From Patiria pectinifera (lineage: Eukaryota > Echinodermata > Asteroidea > Valvatida > Asterinidae), in contig CM057149.1 in NCBI GenBank assembly GCA_029964075.1, positions 8,070,465 to 8,134,464 on the forward strand: DNA of 64,000 nt. Reading direction: 5' to 3'. How positions within the stretch are numbered: the stretch's first letter is position 1; each line of letters opens with the position of its first letter. Below are positions 21,591-34,913 of this stretch, in pieces. Under the pieces are notes generated by a model. The model saw only the letters and a list, made by a program, of their open reading frames with translations, searched no databases and was not told where the DNA came from. The position numbers and the translations under genes are program-made.

Positions 21591-23181
21591 ACTTAGCAAT
21601 CCTGAACTACAAAACCTCAGCCAACTCATCCCTCCCCCTCCTTTCCCCTTGAGAAACCATGGATCTGCCACTCCCATGTACCGGTCACTGGTATTTGGTT
21701 GAGTCCATGTTGTTGGAATGAAAGTGGGCAAGGATAGGGAGGGGGGGTCATTAAGTGAATACTTTACAAAAGAAGCATACGATGATAACATCCTTCTTAT
21801 CCTGAATGTCCTGTAGACTACATAACACTGAATAGTATTGGCAAATTCAAATGGAGTAACCTACAATTAATCAGAAACCAATTACCTCATCATAAAAAAA
21901 ATGCTATTCAGATTCATTACCATCAACTGCATGCTGTCAAAATTCTTTTTCTCTGACAGAATCGAACAGTTCTCTTATAATAATCTAATAAGATAAGTTG
22001 TCTAATAGTCTAGCACTGGTATCCTTGAGAGGTGTTTTAAGGACAGAGATCCTGCAAAGGAAGCTTTCTAACAGTTGTCCTTTTTCACATGGATTCCCAA
22101 AAGCCTTTTCCCTTTTTGTAAAAAAGGTTCTCAAAGCAAAAGCCTCGTGACCTTCTGTGACTGATAGTCAGTCTGTCTGTCTGTCTATCTCTCTTTTTTT
22201 GTGTGCAAAAGAAAGGTAAAAGCGTGCGGCAATTCCAAAGGAAGTCAAACCACAGGGTGCTAGCGCTGAAATGAACAAAACCTGTTTTGTCAAACTCAAA
22301 GGGTAAAGGAGTTATCTTTGGGGTCAATACAGGTCATTTGTTGAGGACAAAATGAAAAAGGCAGTTTCGATTGTTGCTGAGGCAGGAAGAATTCTTTAAT
22401 CGAGGGCAGCTCTGATAGCTTGGATTTCTTTTTTTAGTCCAAAGCAATGTAAATAGAGATGTCAGCCAGTTTTTGCTTGTTGATGTGAAACTATAAGTAG
22501 GGGAAAGGAATCGTCTGGGGGCTTGTTAACGGTTCCTGCCTAATGGGTAGAAAGTGGATGTGTTTGGGTTTTGGGGAGCAGATCGCTAAGTGATCGGAGA
22601 CAGGGAAGGGGTAAAGAAAAGGAAAGGATTTAGGGGAAACCAGAGGTCGGAAAGCCAGATAAAAATGGTGCTGGATAAAGGCTGGGCAACAGATTTGTCA
22701 ATGTCTCTCTTCTTAATCTGTCTGTGCACGGATGCCTTGCTTTGTCAAAGTTTAAGTGAATCATCTCTATTATCCAACTTGAAGGTCTGAGGCAACAAGA
22801 AACTTTTGTGACCTTCCAACAGTAATTTGTAGGAGTTGGAGTAGGAGTACAAGTACAGGGAATGTTTTTTTGCGAGTACGAATACATTCTCGTGAGTATG
22901 AGTACAAAACCCTGCCAGACACTGAGAAAGACTGTAGTTGTAGACAGGCTGGTGTAGTGGATACAGAAAAAAAATGGGTTTTGTACAAATATTCTCAAGT
23001 GCTACTGTTTGTTAGCATTCCAGACACGGTCAGTGGCATAAAAAGGTATTCTTCTTGAGTTGGAAGCATCAACAGTGGATGCCTATAAGGTACATGAAGT
23101 TTATATATTTAATAGAGCTAATTTCTGCCCTGACTAGTTGGACAATAAAAGGTATGAACAAAAGTAATGAAAACACTGCCT

Positions 23182-23454
23182 GGGCCCAATTTCATAGCGC
23201 TGCTTAACAGCCGACTTTGTGCTTACCGAGCCTCCATCTACATGTATTTCATAGGGACCGTTAAAAGCAGTAAGCACAGCAAAAGCACACTTAACCCCAG
23301 AAGAAAACTTTGCTTAAATCAGTGACGTAACAATAGAAATCTCCATACGCGCGCAACCGTTAGCATGAAATAGTGCTTAAGCAGCAGCATGATTTTCTGC
23401 TTTAGTAAGCACAACTTTCTGCTTACTGTTAAGCAATGCTATGAAATTGGGCCC
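23182..23454. mobile_element. MITE with GGGCCCAATTTCATAGC ends
   Basis: GGGCCCAATTTCATAGCGCT at the left faces GCTATGAAATTGGGCCC at the right. Inverted similarity continues into GCTTAA...TTAAGCA. The total is 273 bp, with repeated AAGCAC/GCTTAC motifs inside and no coding capacity. The ends are the kind of dispersed GGGCCCAATTTCAT repeat common in invertebrate deuterostomes. Confidence 0.88.
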
Positions 23455-23790
23455 TGGTTAGTGATCAGCCAGTATTACCAGGGCAGACTCGTGCATTGAT
23501 TAGTCCAGCCTGTACATGCTTCATCTGTACGTGCTTACCCGAGTCTGATAATAGAATATGATTCCAGGCATCCAGGGAAGGGGGAAAAAATCCCCCTGAC
23601 ACAATCTGTGAAATCTCAGGCCATTGTCATTCCTCAGTCAATTGGGTCAGGCCTCCCATGCGATATCAAAGACGGATGCATGGACTTACCCAAGATAAAG
23701 CAGCCTACCTACAAGTTACAATTGGATTGATCTCATGGGGAGATCTGGCAGTGCTCAAACTTTCCGTGCGCAAAAAAATGATTACTTGAC

Positions 23791-23997
23791 TTAAAGGGGC
23801 ACTAGGTCCTGAAATCCCCCAAAATTTCATGTTTTGGATTGTTTACTTAGCCTATTTCAAACATCCAGTTTTGAACATAAGATAGTTGTGTGGATGTTTA
23901 TATCCTACTTTTAAATGTTATTTCCGATTAACATCATCTCGTTCAAAGTGCGTTTTGTAGCACAATTGGGCTGTTCCAGGACCCAGTGTCCCTTTAA
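23791..23997. mobile_element. 207-bp TTAA-ended MITE, family 3
   Basis: TTAAAGGGGCACTAGGTCCTG faces CAGGACCCAGTGTCCCTTTAA. TIRs are about 21 bp with one substitution and one indel, and the boundary is TTAA as in families 1 and 2. The interior is unrelated to those families. Confidence 0.88.
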
Positions 23998-25209
23998 AGA
24001 ATAATAAACTCAGAACACGACTGGTGACTTGCAAAGAAGAGATTATCTGGAGTAAAATTTGGGAACTTTCAATGTTGGAAACTGGGACAGGAACAAGTGA
24101 ACTACAGTCAATCAATCACATTCCAATTATCACTTCTGGCAGTTACGTCAAACATACAAAAATGTGTTTGAATCACTTCCACAGATTAGCTGGGATTACA
24201 AGCGCCTCAACAAAACTATCGACACCTAAAATCTTTCTGGCTAAGTGTAATGCTTCCCACATCCTAAAACCCAGGTGCTGCCAAGGCGTTGCTGAACAAA
24301 GTTCCAATAATCAAAACGCCTCAATCTAATTTCAATTAAAACTAGGGAAGTAAACACATTGATCACTGTCAAAAAGTATACACAATATTCTTATCTGGTA
24401 TTTGGTGGCGAGACGGTTCCAAATTAATTATTGGTAGTCTTGGTACCAAAACAAACCAAATATCGAGACCTCAAATGTCCTGGACCCCAGACAAATTGGT
24501 TCCGAGACTGAGACTGAGACCAGCGAAAATTGGTGTGGAGACCAACACCGGTCTCGAAACCACAACAGGGGTAAAATGTTATTCCCTAACCCCCTCCAAC
24601 AGAGCTTCAAGCTTATCCTGTCAGAAAATGTATGACAGAACAAGTGAACCACAACTTTCCCAACCAATAATCAATCTTTTTTTTGGACACTTTTTTAGGG
24701 GAGGTATTTGCAAAACCTGTCACACTTTCACAAAGGCTTCTTTGACAGTGGATAGTCAGAAAAGTGTCTGAACATCTGTGGGTTTATTTGAGTTAATTTC
24801 TTTGGGTTTTTTTTGGGGGGGGGGGGGTATCTGCCCATACAACAACCCTGGATGCCCATTTTCTTATGATGTCTGGCCTTGCTGGTTTGTTTGTCATTCT
24901 TCTAACCTGAGTCATCTTTTATTTTCACCTCGAAATATGTGTCAGGGTGAAAGTGTCAGATGCCTTTTTCAGGTCTTTTGTCCAAAGGTAGACACAACAA
25001 TATTGTATTTTGCGACTTTTTTGTTCTACGTTCAGTGCTTGTTCTTTACAAACCCTGAAAGAAATCCTGCATGTTGCAGAACCTGTGGGACCTTTTAACA
25101 TGAAAAATCTTGCAGCTTTCGCAAGTATCAAATACAAAATTAGGTTTTGTCATTCATCGACTTAATTTCATAACCACTGTTTACTAACTCCTGTCCGAGG
25201 TCTTGCAAG

Positions 25210-25294
25210 AAAAAAATTACAGGCTAACTCAGGTAGGACTAGAACCACCACCATTTGCTAAGAGTGCAGATGTTTCACCACTCAACCACCATGC
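25210..25294 (-). mobile_element. tRNA-like sequence with T7, inverted relative of 19177
   Basis: The minus strand reads GTGGTTGAGTGGTGAAAC, ATCTGCACTCTTAGCA, GTGGTTCTAGTCCTACC and then T7. Alignment to the 19177-19256 copy is continuous. The A and B boxes are more degraded, so this is an older copy of a tRNA-derived element. Confidence 0.65.
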
Positions 25295-26126
25295 TTGCCA
25301 GATTTGGCTGACTCTTCCAAATCTGATATATACATTGTAGCAGCAGGCACTGAAATCAATCATTTTTTGATCGATTGTAGTATTGCCAGTTGGCCCAGTC
25401 AACCTGTTCTGTCAAAATCAGACTTTTCTGGGCATAAGGTCAAAAATGAGATTTTTGCATATTGTTAATTAACTGATATACCTTAACAAATCATCAAAAG
25501 TACTATAGTTAGAGATCAAATTAGGTTTCAAGACAGAACAGGTCATGGGCTTGATTTACAATTACATGTACATGTTCCACAAAGCATTTGTAGAATCGTT
25601 TTCCACAAGTAAAATATTCTGTCCTCGCTACAGACTTACAATATAGTTTACTGTTCAAAAAGTCCCCTTTAATGGAAGAAAAGAAACATGTCAAGAATTT
25701 CCCATTCCCACCTAAACCTGCATCGGAACATTACAATCTTCAGTAGCACATGAACATGACATCCACTTCAATAACATTCACGCAAGTGTGTGCCTAGATC
25801 AACAGGTTTGCTTTAATTTCTGAACAATTTATAAATGGGGGATTTTTCGGTGGAAATCAATATTTAATTTACCGGTTTCTTTTTTGTGGGGGGTGGGGGT
25901 AGGGTGGGGGGTTGTTTTGTTGTTTGTTATTCCAGAATATCTGGAGGATTTCTAAATAACAGTTTGTACACAATTTAAAGAAATTGAAAACAAATATAAA
26001 TTAGCCCCCCCCCAAAAAAAAAAAAATATAATAATAATAATACAATTTGGCAACTTGTCCCCTCAAATTCCCCTTGGCTCTGCCTTCCCAAAGATCCAAT
26101 AAATTAAAAAATCTAAAAGAAATACT

Positions 26127-26641
26127 TTAAAGGGAATGTACAACATTTGCTTTTGCGGCAATTTTCAGAAATAAATGTATTTGGAGGATTAGTATGTTAT
26201 AGCAAATATTGTTAAACTGACTTGTTTCACTTTTTTGGGCTTGTAGATGTTGGAAAAACCAAGAAAACCAATCATGCTCTTGTAGTCTGACTCCCCACCC
26301 AAAGGAAAGGAAATGGGAGAATTTTAGGACTTTGGGGGAATTCAGAGAATCAGTCTAGCAGGCTTGTACTGTACCCCCTTCAGTTGTAATCAATGCAAAA
26401 AAAAGAATACAATAACTAAAAAAAAAAAAAAGAGCAGTTTTTGAAAAAAGCCAGTTTTCTCCAACGCTGGTTGGCCGACCAGCGTTGGAAAATTACAGTT
26501 TTTCTTTAAAATGTCAGCACACCTAGAAGCCACGATTTTACAGGATGCTTTAGACTGTCATTCCCTAACAATAAGTAAGGCATTTCATGATAATTTGATC
26601 ATTTCGTTTTTTGATGTTTGCAAATGTTGTATCTTCCCTAA
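26127..26641 (+). mobile_element. Family-1 MITE with 28-bp palindromic core
   Basis: Starts TTAAAGGGAATGTACAACAT and ends ATGTTGTATCTTCCCTAA, giving inverted ends of about 20 bp. The palindrome at 26461-26488 is CCAACGCTGGTTGG facing CCGACCAGCGTTGG. The 5' half (TTGCGGCAATTTTCAGAAATAAATG) matches 37776 and 28015. Confidence 0.88.
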
Positions 26642-27385
26642 GGCAGAGTTGCAAAAGTTTGCATTACTACTGAGGCCATGAACCGTCAAAGCATTTAGAA
26701 GGGTAGAAGTCAATGATGGGACCAAGCTTGCTGGTACAGACAAAACCAATCAGCGGAACCAGGCAATGTGTTTTGGTTCTTTTTTAAGAAGACACAACTT
26801 CCGCAATTAAACAATCAACAGCACCAAAGCCCAGCATGTCCAAAAATGATGAGCGTTTGGTCAAGATGCCATCAGGCCAACTCATCCGCTATCTGTGGTC
26901 AGACAGTCCAAGCTCTATCACAACATCACCCAGACCATAGAGCCAGAAAACAGACCACCAGCGGTCTGGCTCAAAAGACAATACAAATCCCAGCCCTTCC
27001 TCAAATACCATAGACAAGCACCAGGTAGGTGGTGGGCTATTGTCGGTGGACCGCTACATTCAGTTACATGGTGGCATAAACAGTCTGAAAATCATTTGTG
27101 CAAATAAGCTGTTCCGGTGCTAGGAGGGAGGGCGTTTGTGTTGCGCAGCACTGTCATAACTGCCCAAGGAAATTTTTGTTTTCGTTTTTAAAAGACAGTT
27201 CTAATTTAGAATTTATTTGGTTACACTGAAAAAGTTTGCTGTAGCACTGTAGGTGATAGCTATTAGGCAGCATTCGAATATCTTATCCACAGCCAATGTA
27301 GGTCTTGACCCATTACGGCTACATGGGAACAAGCTGACAATAGATCTAGCCATAGCCCTAGATGCCCGTTTCGCACACAGCCTTA

Positions 27386-27582
27386 CACTGTAAAAAAGTT
27401 GGGCAAAATGGGTTGATAATTCGACCAGTGCTGGTCGAATTATCAACTGCCTACACTCTTAGGCAAATTCTTCCCAATAGTTTGACAGTTTTTACCCAAT
27501 TCAACCCAATATGAGGTAATTTCATACCAATGTCGGGTAAATTACATTGCCCAACAGTATTTTACCCAACGTTTTTACAGTG
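27386..27582. mobile_element. TA-flanked MITE (CACTGTAAAAA ends) with internal perfect hairpin
   Basis: CACTGTAAAAAAGTTGGG faces CCCAACGTTTTTACAGTG, flanked by TA on both sides (27384-27385 and 27583-27584), as in Tc1/mariner-type elements. At 27412-27447 a 17-bp arm GTTGATAATTCGACCAG is followed by TG and its exact reverse complement. Confidence 0.88.
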
Positions 27583-28014
27583 TACATATAGCCAATACAA
27601 TGCGTAAGTTGGAGCCTCAATTTGTGTCTTCCTTTATTCTTGCCATTGTTCACCCTGGAAGTTGGATCTTGAGATCATTTGATCCTTAATTCTTTCCTTC
27701 CCTTCATCTTTTACCCTTTGAGAACTGTTAGAGTTGTGGAACAATACCCGTCTTGTGTTTTCACTCACACAGGATCCTCTTCATTTCAGTATTGCTTGTT
27801 TTCCCTCCAAACCACCACAAGCACCAATATTTCCACCTCAAAAACCAATGTTGTGATTACAAAATGACTCACCCTGCTGAGCTGCAGGCTAAATGGCTGA
27901 TGCAAATGAGACAGACCCAAAGTAAAGGACTTCAGAGCAAACAGAGGCTTGTTTGAATGTACTATAGCGGTACCTTGAATCCAAGCTTGGCCTCATTCCT
28001 TCTTTTAAGGTATT

Positions 28015-28780
28015 ATACAACGTTTGTGATGCGATCAAGCTAAATGAGTTGTTTGTCGACCCTGGCCAATTTTATTTTTACATATTTAAAAGAGCACAAT
28101 CTCAGCATTACTGCTGTGAAAACTGCATGCTGATACCATCCTTAGTTCAAAAACTATGGAAGTCGGAACACCAAGAGATGTGATGAAGTGATGTGATGAA
28201 GTGGCCCTATTTTGGCCTGCATCTCCAAATGAAAGTTCCTGACAAACGACTCATTTTAGCTTGATGAAGTTGATCGCATCACATTTGCTTTTGCTGTAAT
28301 TTTCAGAAATGGATGGATTTTGGGGTTAGTATTTTGTAGCAAATATTGTTACACTGACCTGTTTAAGGTTTTGTGTTCATAGATGCTAGAAAAACAAAGA
28401 CAAAAATGCTGTTCTTGTAGTCTGGTTCCCTGACCCTACTTCAGATGAAACGGAGCAATTCATATTCATATATGGTTAGGTAACCAAACTAGCTGGCTTG
28501 CACCCCTTCACGGATTGTAACCGATTGCAAACAAAATGTGGACTAAATTTGATAAATGTGGGGCAGTATTTGAAAAAAGTTAGGTTTTTCTCCATCGATG
28601 GTCGGCCGACCATCTTTGGAAAATGAAACAAAAATTCCACTTTTCTTAAACATGACAGCACACCAGGTGCCATGACTTCACGGGATGCTTGAGACTATTG
28701 TTCACTTGCAGTCCAGTAACGTTTTTCATAATAATCTGGTAGTTTTGTTTTTAGAAGTTTGCAAATGTATTACCTTTTAA
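28015..28780 (+). mobile_element. Family-1 MITE, longest copy
   Basis: Runs from TTAAGGTATTATACAACGTT to GCAAATGTATTACCTTTTAA. It has an extra 5' segment containing a repeated GATGTGATGAAGTG and a second TTGATCGCATCACATTTGC junction, suggesting one family member inserted into, or duplicated with, another. Core palindrome at 28592-28619: CCATCGATGGTCGG facing CCGACCATCTTTGG. Confidence 0.8.
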
Positions 28781-30540
28781 ACAAACATTTCTTTACAAAC
28801 TATTCTTACTAACTTTTTGCACCCTTTCTACATTGTACATCTTAGCATCATACTTAATTGCTTCACCGTAGGGGATCCGACATATATTCCTCCAGGCTGA
28901 CCAAAAAATGTTAAAAATCACAAATGGAAATCCCTGAAGGAGAAGTATACTTTCTGGTCTCGAAACTTAATTGAGACCCACCGAAACAATTAATAGGCCA
29001 GACGTTTCGATCCTGGCAGGATTGTCTCTAAGGTAAAACGATTTTGCCTCCAAGAAGGGCTTCTGGGATTGGAACATCAGGCCTGTAACTTCTTCGATTT
29101 GTACATTTCAGATCAATCCAGTCAGTAAGCAGCTTGTTTTGTTCATATTAATGGGAGGGGGGCATTTACTTTTTGTGGGCACAAAATGAGGTTGAAAAGA
29201 ACAATTATGACTTACATGTGTAGACAGAGCCATCCCTTTATAAAATGCATGTTTGCATTTGACTTTTTTGGTAAAACTGACTGAGCTGTTGTCAACTTAA
29301 CTAAAGTAACCCCTGTGCGGACAGCTGGTAAACTTCCTAAATTGGCAAGTCTCAACTGTCAATTGTAAGTTTTACCTTATAGCTCCATGGTTTTATGGTC
29401 TGCAGTGGTAAGTTTTACAGGGCCAACTGGGCCACAGAAGAATTACACTGCTAGTTTAATGAATGACTTTCTGTGGGCCGAAATTAATCAAAGTGCGGAT
29501 GCACAGTAGAATAACCACAAGGAAATGTTAACAATCATTGGCAGTAACTTTTTGCAAAATTAAGTCCAATGCGGCTTTTAGGAGTGTTTCAACTTTCAGC
29601 TTCAATTTCCAGCTCGATTGTCAAATGAATACTGTACACGGCGAGATTAGTGTCTGTGGTCATATTCTACTGAATGTGACACCAGTGGCAAAGCTCTCAT
29701 TCTGTTTAATTAAGCGTCAAAACATGTGGTTGTAATGTTGATGAGTATGTCTATGTAAAGGAGCCACAAACCACAAAATCCATGAGTCACTAATCTGCAC
29801 ATGCATGCATCACCTCGGTATCCAGTTCCCCAACAACCTGCCAAACTTCAAATGTCAATCCTTTGAAAAGTCATACTGTCTCCATCATGATAGACTGTTC
29901 CAGTCATTGAGTTTTCACCGCTTCTTTTCAGAACCACACAAACTCACAAAAGATATATTTCATGCCGCATGCTGCAACCGCATACTTCCTCTTAAACTCC
30001 ACAAATATTTTGATATAAGAGTTCAGTTCAAATGCAAGGCAATACTGCTTCTAAAAGTACGAGTACGAGTAATATAACACTGCACAAAGTTAAACCAAAG
30101 ATATGTGTATGACCACTTTAGATAGAGAACACAAAACTACTTTTATAATATAGGCCTAAGATCTCATATAAAGTTACAGAAAAAAAGTTAAAGAATGTTA
30201 TCAAATTATTCAAAGCTCTATGAGTATGAAGTTCAATATGTGATGTACAAAATAAGGATTCAGTTGTGAATTTTCAATTCACATAATCGGGCCAAAAAAA
30301 ATTAGCTAACTGCTTCCGATTACATGGCATTTGAAAATAGGGTAGGTAGGTAGGGATTTTATTATTTATTTTTTTGCCAAATTTTTTGTGTACGATCATA
30401 TGGATTATTGAGGCGTCTGCATGTAGTCAAGGGTAAAAAGGTGGTTTTGGGTGTTTTTCCTCATTTTTCGTATAAAAAAATTAGGGTAGGGGCTGTCAGA
30501 ATAGGGTAGGTAGGGAAACCGGAAGCAGAAGTATTTTTTT

Positions 30541-30650
30541 TTCAGGCATGCAACTGGGAAGTAACAAAAACAGAGGATATTTCAAGCTTACTCACTGCAG
30601 TGTTTATCAATATTTCAAAAATGCTGATCTATGGGAAAGGTGAATGTCTG
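30541..30650 (+). mobile_element. Fragment of the CAGGCATGCAAC MITE
   Basis: CAGGCATGCAACTGGGAAGT followed by AACAAAAACAGAGGA resembles the left end of 42592-42737. The right terminal repeat is missing. Confidence 0.55.
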
Positions 30651-32388
30651 ATACATCCAGACATACACTGTAAGGACAAAGACAACTTGTTGGATGTACA
30701 AACTGGTAATACCAAGCATTCAATTGGTCGAAAATGAACAAGTACTTATTTCATGGTATAACTTGATGTCAGTATTTATACTTGTTGATTTTGAAATCCA
30801 AAGCAGAAAAAAGATCCCACAAGATTGTCAAGTTGGCAAACCAGCAGCAGCAACTCCTCAGAATAAACAATGGGTGTCCTAATCGACACCACAAGATGAC
30901 AGATGGATTATCCAATCACAGCTGACAAACAAAGGATAGGGGGTCTCTGAAACTTTGACTCACTCCTCAGGAATTTAGAGGGGGACCTCCAAATGTTGAT
31001 GACAAACAGGCTGTAAAACAAGAACTTCTGAATTGGGGAGGGGGCTTGGCTTTTGCAGGAAATAGACTGTCCTTATTTTAACCATAGGTCCTTGCTCTAT
31101 GTTTTAACCAAAACAATCTCTAGATTTTATCTAGGTTGTGACTCCTAGGTTTTATCATGAAGCTATAAAAAGAATAGCTTCAGGGTTTTTATCGATTCTT
31201 GTTGTTTTCCCAAAGTTAGCACGTACAGTGAGCAATCTAAAAAAACGTGAATGATTGACTATTTTCAAAACAAAACAAGGATTTTCTAAATGTTTCATCC
31301 ATTATTGGGACAAGAAGACAGGTTTGATGCTTTTTTAAATAAACAAGATCAAGGCTGGTTCATTTTACATGAAATGAATTTTATGGCATAACAAAATTGT
31401 ATTTTTCTGTTGACATTTGAAATTGCCCTCCCCCTCCCCCCCCCCTCAAAAAAAAAAGAAATTGCTCTTCCCCTTCCTCCCCCCAAAAGAAATTTCCCCT
31501 CCCAAATTTATGGAAACTTAAGTGTATGCAGAGAGTTTTTACAATAAAAATACCTAAAGCAGGACTAAACAAAATCTGAAGGATTGAAGGACTGAACAAA
31601 ATCTATGAAAAAATTGAATGGCGGTGAAAAGAACCTTTCAGACTTGAAGGGGATTATAAGACAAATTCTCACTGGAGTGAGAGATGTAGATTAAGGGGGA
31701 TTACAGTAATCCCTTACAGATGAGCTAGCCAGTGAGAAGGTAATCCAGATTAAAAATCAGAACAAATAAAATAGATCCTCTGAATCTTATGCCAGACAGT
31801 TTAGCCTGGACAGGTAGGAAGTCCACACTTATCAGTTCTAGCTATCAGTTGTGCGGTTATTTTTAAATCTCTACAGTTTACCTCCTTTTGGACAGCAGGA
31901 AGGTATCGGACCGGAACTCACCTTTTTTCCCCATCCCTCACTTCCAAAACCAAACAATAACAAAACTTACAAAAGGATGAGTATAATTAGTGAAGTTGTA
32001 GCATCTACCCTTGTTTGTCCAGTGTTGTCTGATGTTTGCTTACTCTTGACAATTCTAATTGTGGATATTTTCTTGGGGGCATTGACCGTCCCCTAAGAAA
32101 AAATTCAATTGTCCAATTTTGCAGCAAAAGTTTTGGTAACAATCCAATTTTGAGTCAAGGTACAGGACATTAAAACCAAGCAATTAAGGACTTAGCCTGT
32201 ATTGGTATGAACTAATGTTTTCATTCAATTAAAAATAGCCTGGTATGCCAATTCTTTTCAGTATTATTACATTTGAGGACAAAAATAAAGAAAACAGACG
32301 CACTATTGTTTTAAGAAAAAGTTGCAGCAGAACCAAAAAAAAAGCTGATAGTAAATAACTTATGGTTGAGTTTTTAAGAAATTTAGTA

Positions 32389-32563
32389 CAGTGAAATCTT
32401 GATAAGTCAAACCTCCAGGAAACAGGTTCAAAATTTGACTTAAGCAGAGATTTGAGTTAAGCAGGGTTGTATATCATTGTTATACTACTGAAGACAATTG
32501 ATTCGTTGTATGACTTCACAGTTGTTTTGAGTTATCAGAGTTTGATTAATCGACATCTCACTG
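32389..32563. mobile_element. pogo/Tigger-like MITE, TA target duplication
   Basis: CAGTGAAATCTTGATAAGTC at the left and GACATCTCACTG at the right, flanked by TA. The CAGTNAAANCTNGATAAGTC terminus is characteristic of Tigger/pogo elements. 175 bp, non-coding. Confidence 0.75.
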
Positions 32564-34913
32564 TAATTGCACAATGTAAATGTTTGGAAAACAAAGAACA
32601 TTACGTTAAAAATAGTTGATACAAATTAGAAGGTGATTAATCTAGAGACATGGTTGTTTCAACAGGTAGGCCTACCTAAATCACATCACTTCTACCCAAC
32701 AACTTGACCTTCAATGATGTTCTAGACTTTGGATGTGATTGTTCACGGCTATTAAACAAATCACATCCCTCTGATAACCCTTAATTTTATTTTGAGTGCA
32801 TCTCTCAGAGTTTTTGACAAGTTTCCAGCAACATGTAAATTCATTTGAAGTTCATCTCCTTGACTTGGCAACCTCGAACCTCGAGATTCTGTGATGTTCC
32901 AATCACGTGTTACTCATCAATGGTACAGTAACCTTTCTCCCAAACGTTTGGAATTGTTCCAGAATTGTCAAACACCTGCACTCTCGGTGTCAATTGTCAG
33001 AGACGGTAATTCATCATGGTTTACATTTCAACCTCAAGTCTGTCACGCCAATACAGGAAGGAAATGACAATTGACAAACATTACGTGTGATTTGCTGGAC
33101 ATCTGGAAATCCTAGCTTCTAATTGCAGGGGAAATTGAAGTAACCGTTTGCTCTTTCTTTTCAACTTGACAATGACACTGGGCAGTATTCTTTTGTGGGA
33201 TAAAAAAAGTGACGGACACACGAACAGGAATGCATATCTCTTTTTAAAATGTGACAAAGTGCTTAAAGGGGCACTCCGGTAGTAGAGATGGATGTCAGGG
33301 AATTTGTAGTCTGGATTTTTATTATCTCAACACTTGCTTCAAAAGTTGCTTCAAAACAAGTGATTGCAAAGGTTCAGGAAAATTGTACTCTTTGATTTCC
33401 AAAGAGTGAAAATTCACTGTAAACTTGAGTAAAAAGTCACACCATCCAACTAAAACCAGGGACAAGACATTTAACAGCGATATTCCTCCAATCGCCAAGA
33501 TCAAGTTTTCACTTGAGTTTGGACTGAAGTGATACTTCTTCAAATATATTTCAATCTAAACTTAGGGTGATTCTCATTCGAAATTGGCAATTTTAGCGTT
33601 TAAAAAAGTGTGAAGTCAGTGACAGAGCCCATGAACTATGTGATAATTATTAATTCAGAGAAATGATCACAAACTCCTAGTCTGTAATCTCCTTGACCAT
33701 TACTAGATGATGGAAGTGTAAGATTTGAAAAATACAATTTCAGGTTTATTCACTGAATTCTTAAAAGCTCTGTTACGGATATTACTTAACGCTGGATTTG
33801 TCCAAATCCTCTAGTCCCTATCCATATTTAGTTTCCTTTTTGTGAAATAACAGTGTTTTCTAAAAGGATGTACAAAAACTCTGTACATTGTATGTACATG
33901 AACACTCGTACCTTAACTTAATTTTAAAGAAAACTGCTCTGAATATTTTCACATGTAAATCCATGTTGTACATGCATGCGTGTGAAGTGCCAAACAGGTG
34001 TGTATGTTTGTCTAACTGTTGTTTTGCAGATATTCAGTAAATTCAGAGAATTACTCTGTATACAATTCATGTACAAAACCACAACTGATGAATGCCTGCC
34101 AGGTTCGGAGACCCAATTCTGAAAATTGGCAAATGATCAGACAATGTCTCTGTGCGATTATTAGTCAATGGTTTGCGGTTTTCGGGGACCACAGATTACT
34201 ACAGCCTGTTGTATCAACTAGTTTATCACCGATAGGAAGTACCGTTATTAGATTGGCGTGGAATTTGGACCTGGTTCAAAATAAACCCTGGCGTTCCAAA
34301 TACGCTGGGGGATAGAGGTAAGCGCAGGGTTAACTTAATATTTCCGACTGTGAATTGAAAGATGGAGTGGCTACATTTTGACACATTAGTGGGTTCCTGA
34401 TGTGTGACAATGTTGGCAACCCTGGCATAAGGGGGGGGGGGGTAAGGCAACGATGGCTTTCTTCGGGGGGAAATATGAAACAATCTTGGCTTATTGAGGG
34501 AATGTAATAACTAAACAGAATGATATAACTGAACAGATACAATATTTTCTTAAACTTGGTATAAAACAGCCATTGTACAGTGGGGTTGGTAAATGGTTCA
34601 TTCTCCAAATTTGGGGTCCACTTTTTTCCTGTCCCTGTTACATCTATGAGTTTTTAATTCTGATGCACTCCTTAATGCAGTCATCCTCCATGAATTATGA
34701 ATAGCAAACTACAAATTAAAAAATTATTTTAAGTCTTTCTCAATGATACTTTAATGGCAAATTACAAAGAACCAAGGAAACAGACACAGGAAAAATGTTG
34801 GATCCTTAATTTCTAAAATGACCCACTGGGTTTCGTGGTTTGAAATAAAAAGAACTGATTGAATAGAGTTTAAGGCTCGAAACAGTGAATAAAAAAAACT
34901 CAAACCGCTGCTT

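Larger units (their letters stand above)
28781..34913. other. Intronic stretch between MITEs
   Basis: Apart from the elements listed at 30541 and 32389, I see only AT-rich unique sequence. There is a repeated GGGTAGGTAGGG word at 30341 and 30503, and a solo TTAAAGGGGCACTCC end at 33265 resembling a family-3 MITE terminus. No exon was supported. Confidence 0.5.

Noticed and set aside
26850-27027. Possible plus-strand exon (LYHNITQTIEPENRPPAVW...) ending at GTAGGT
   Set aside because: No pyrimidine-rich acceptor in frame and stops just upstream. All three frames are partly open, so the coding signal is ambiguous.
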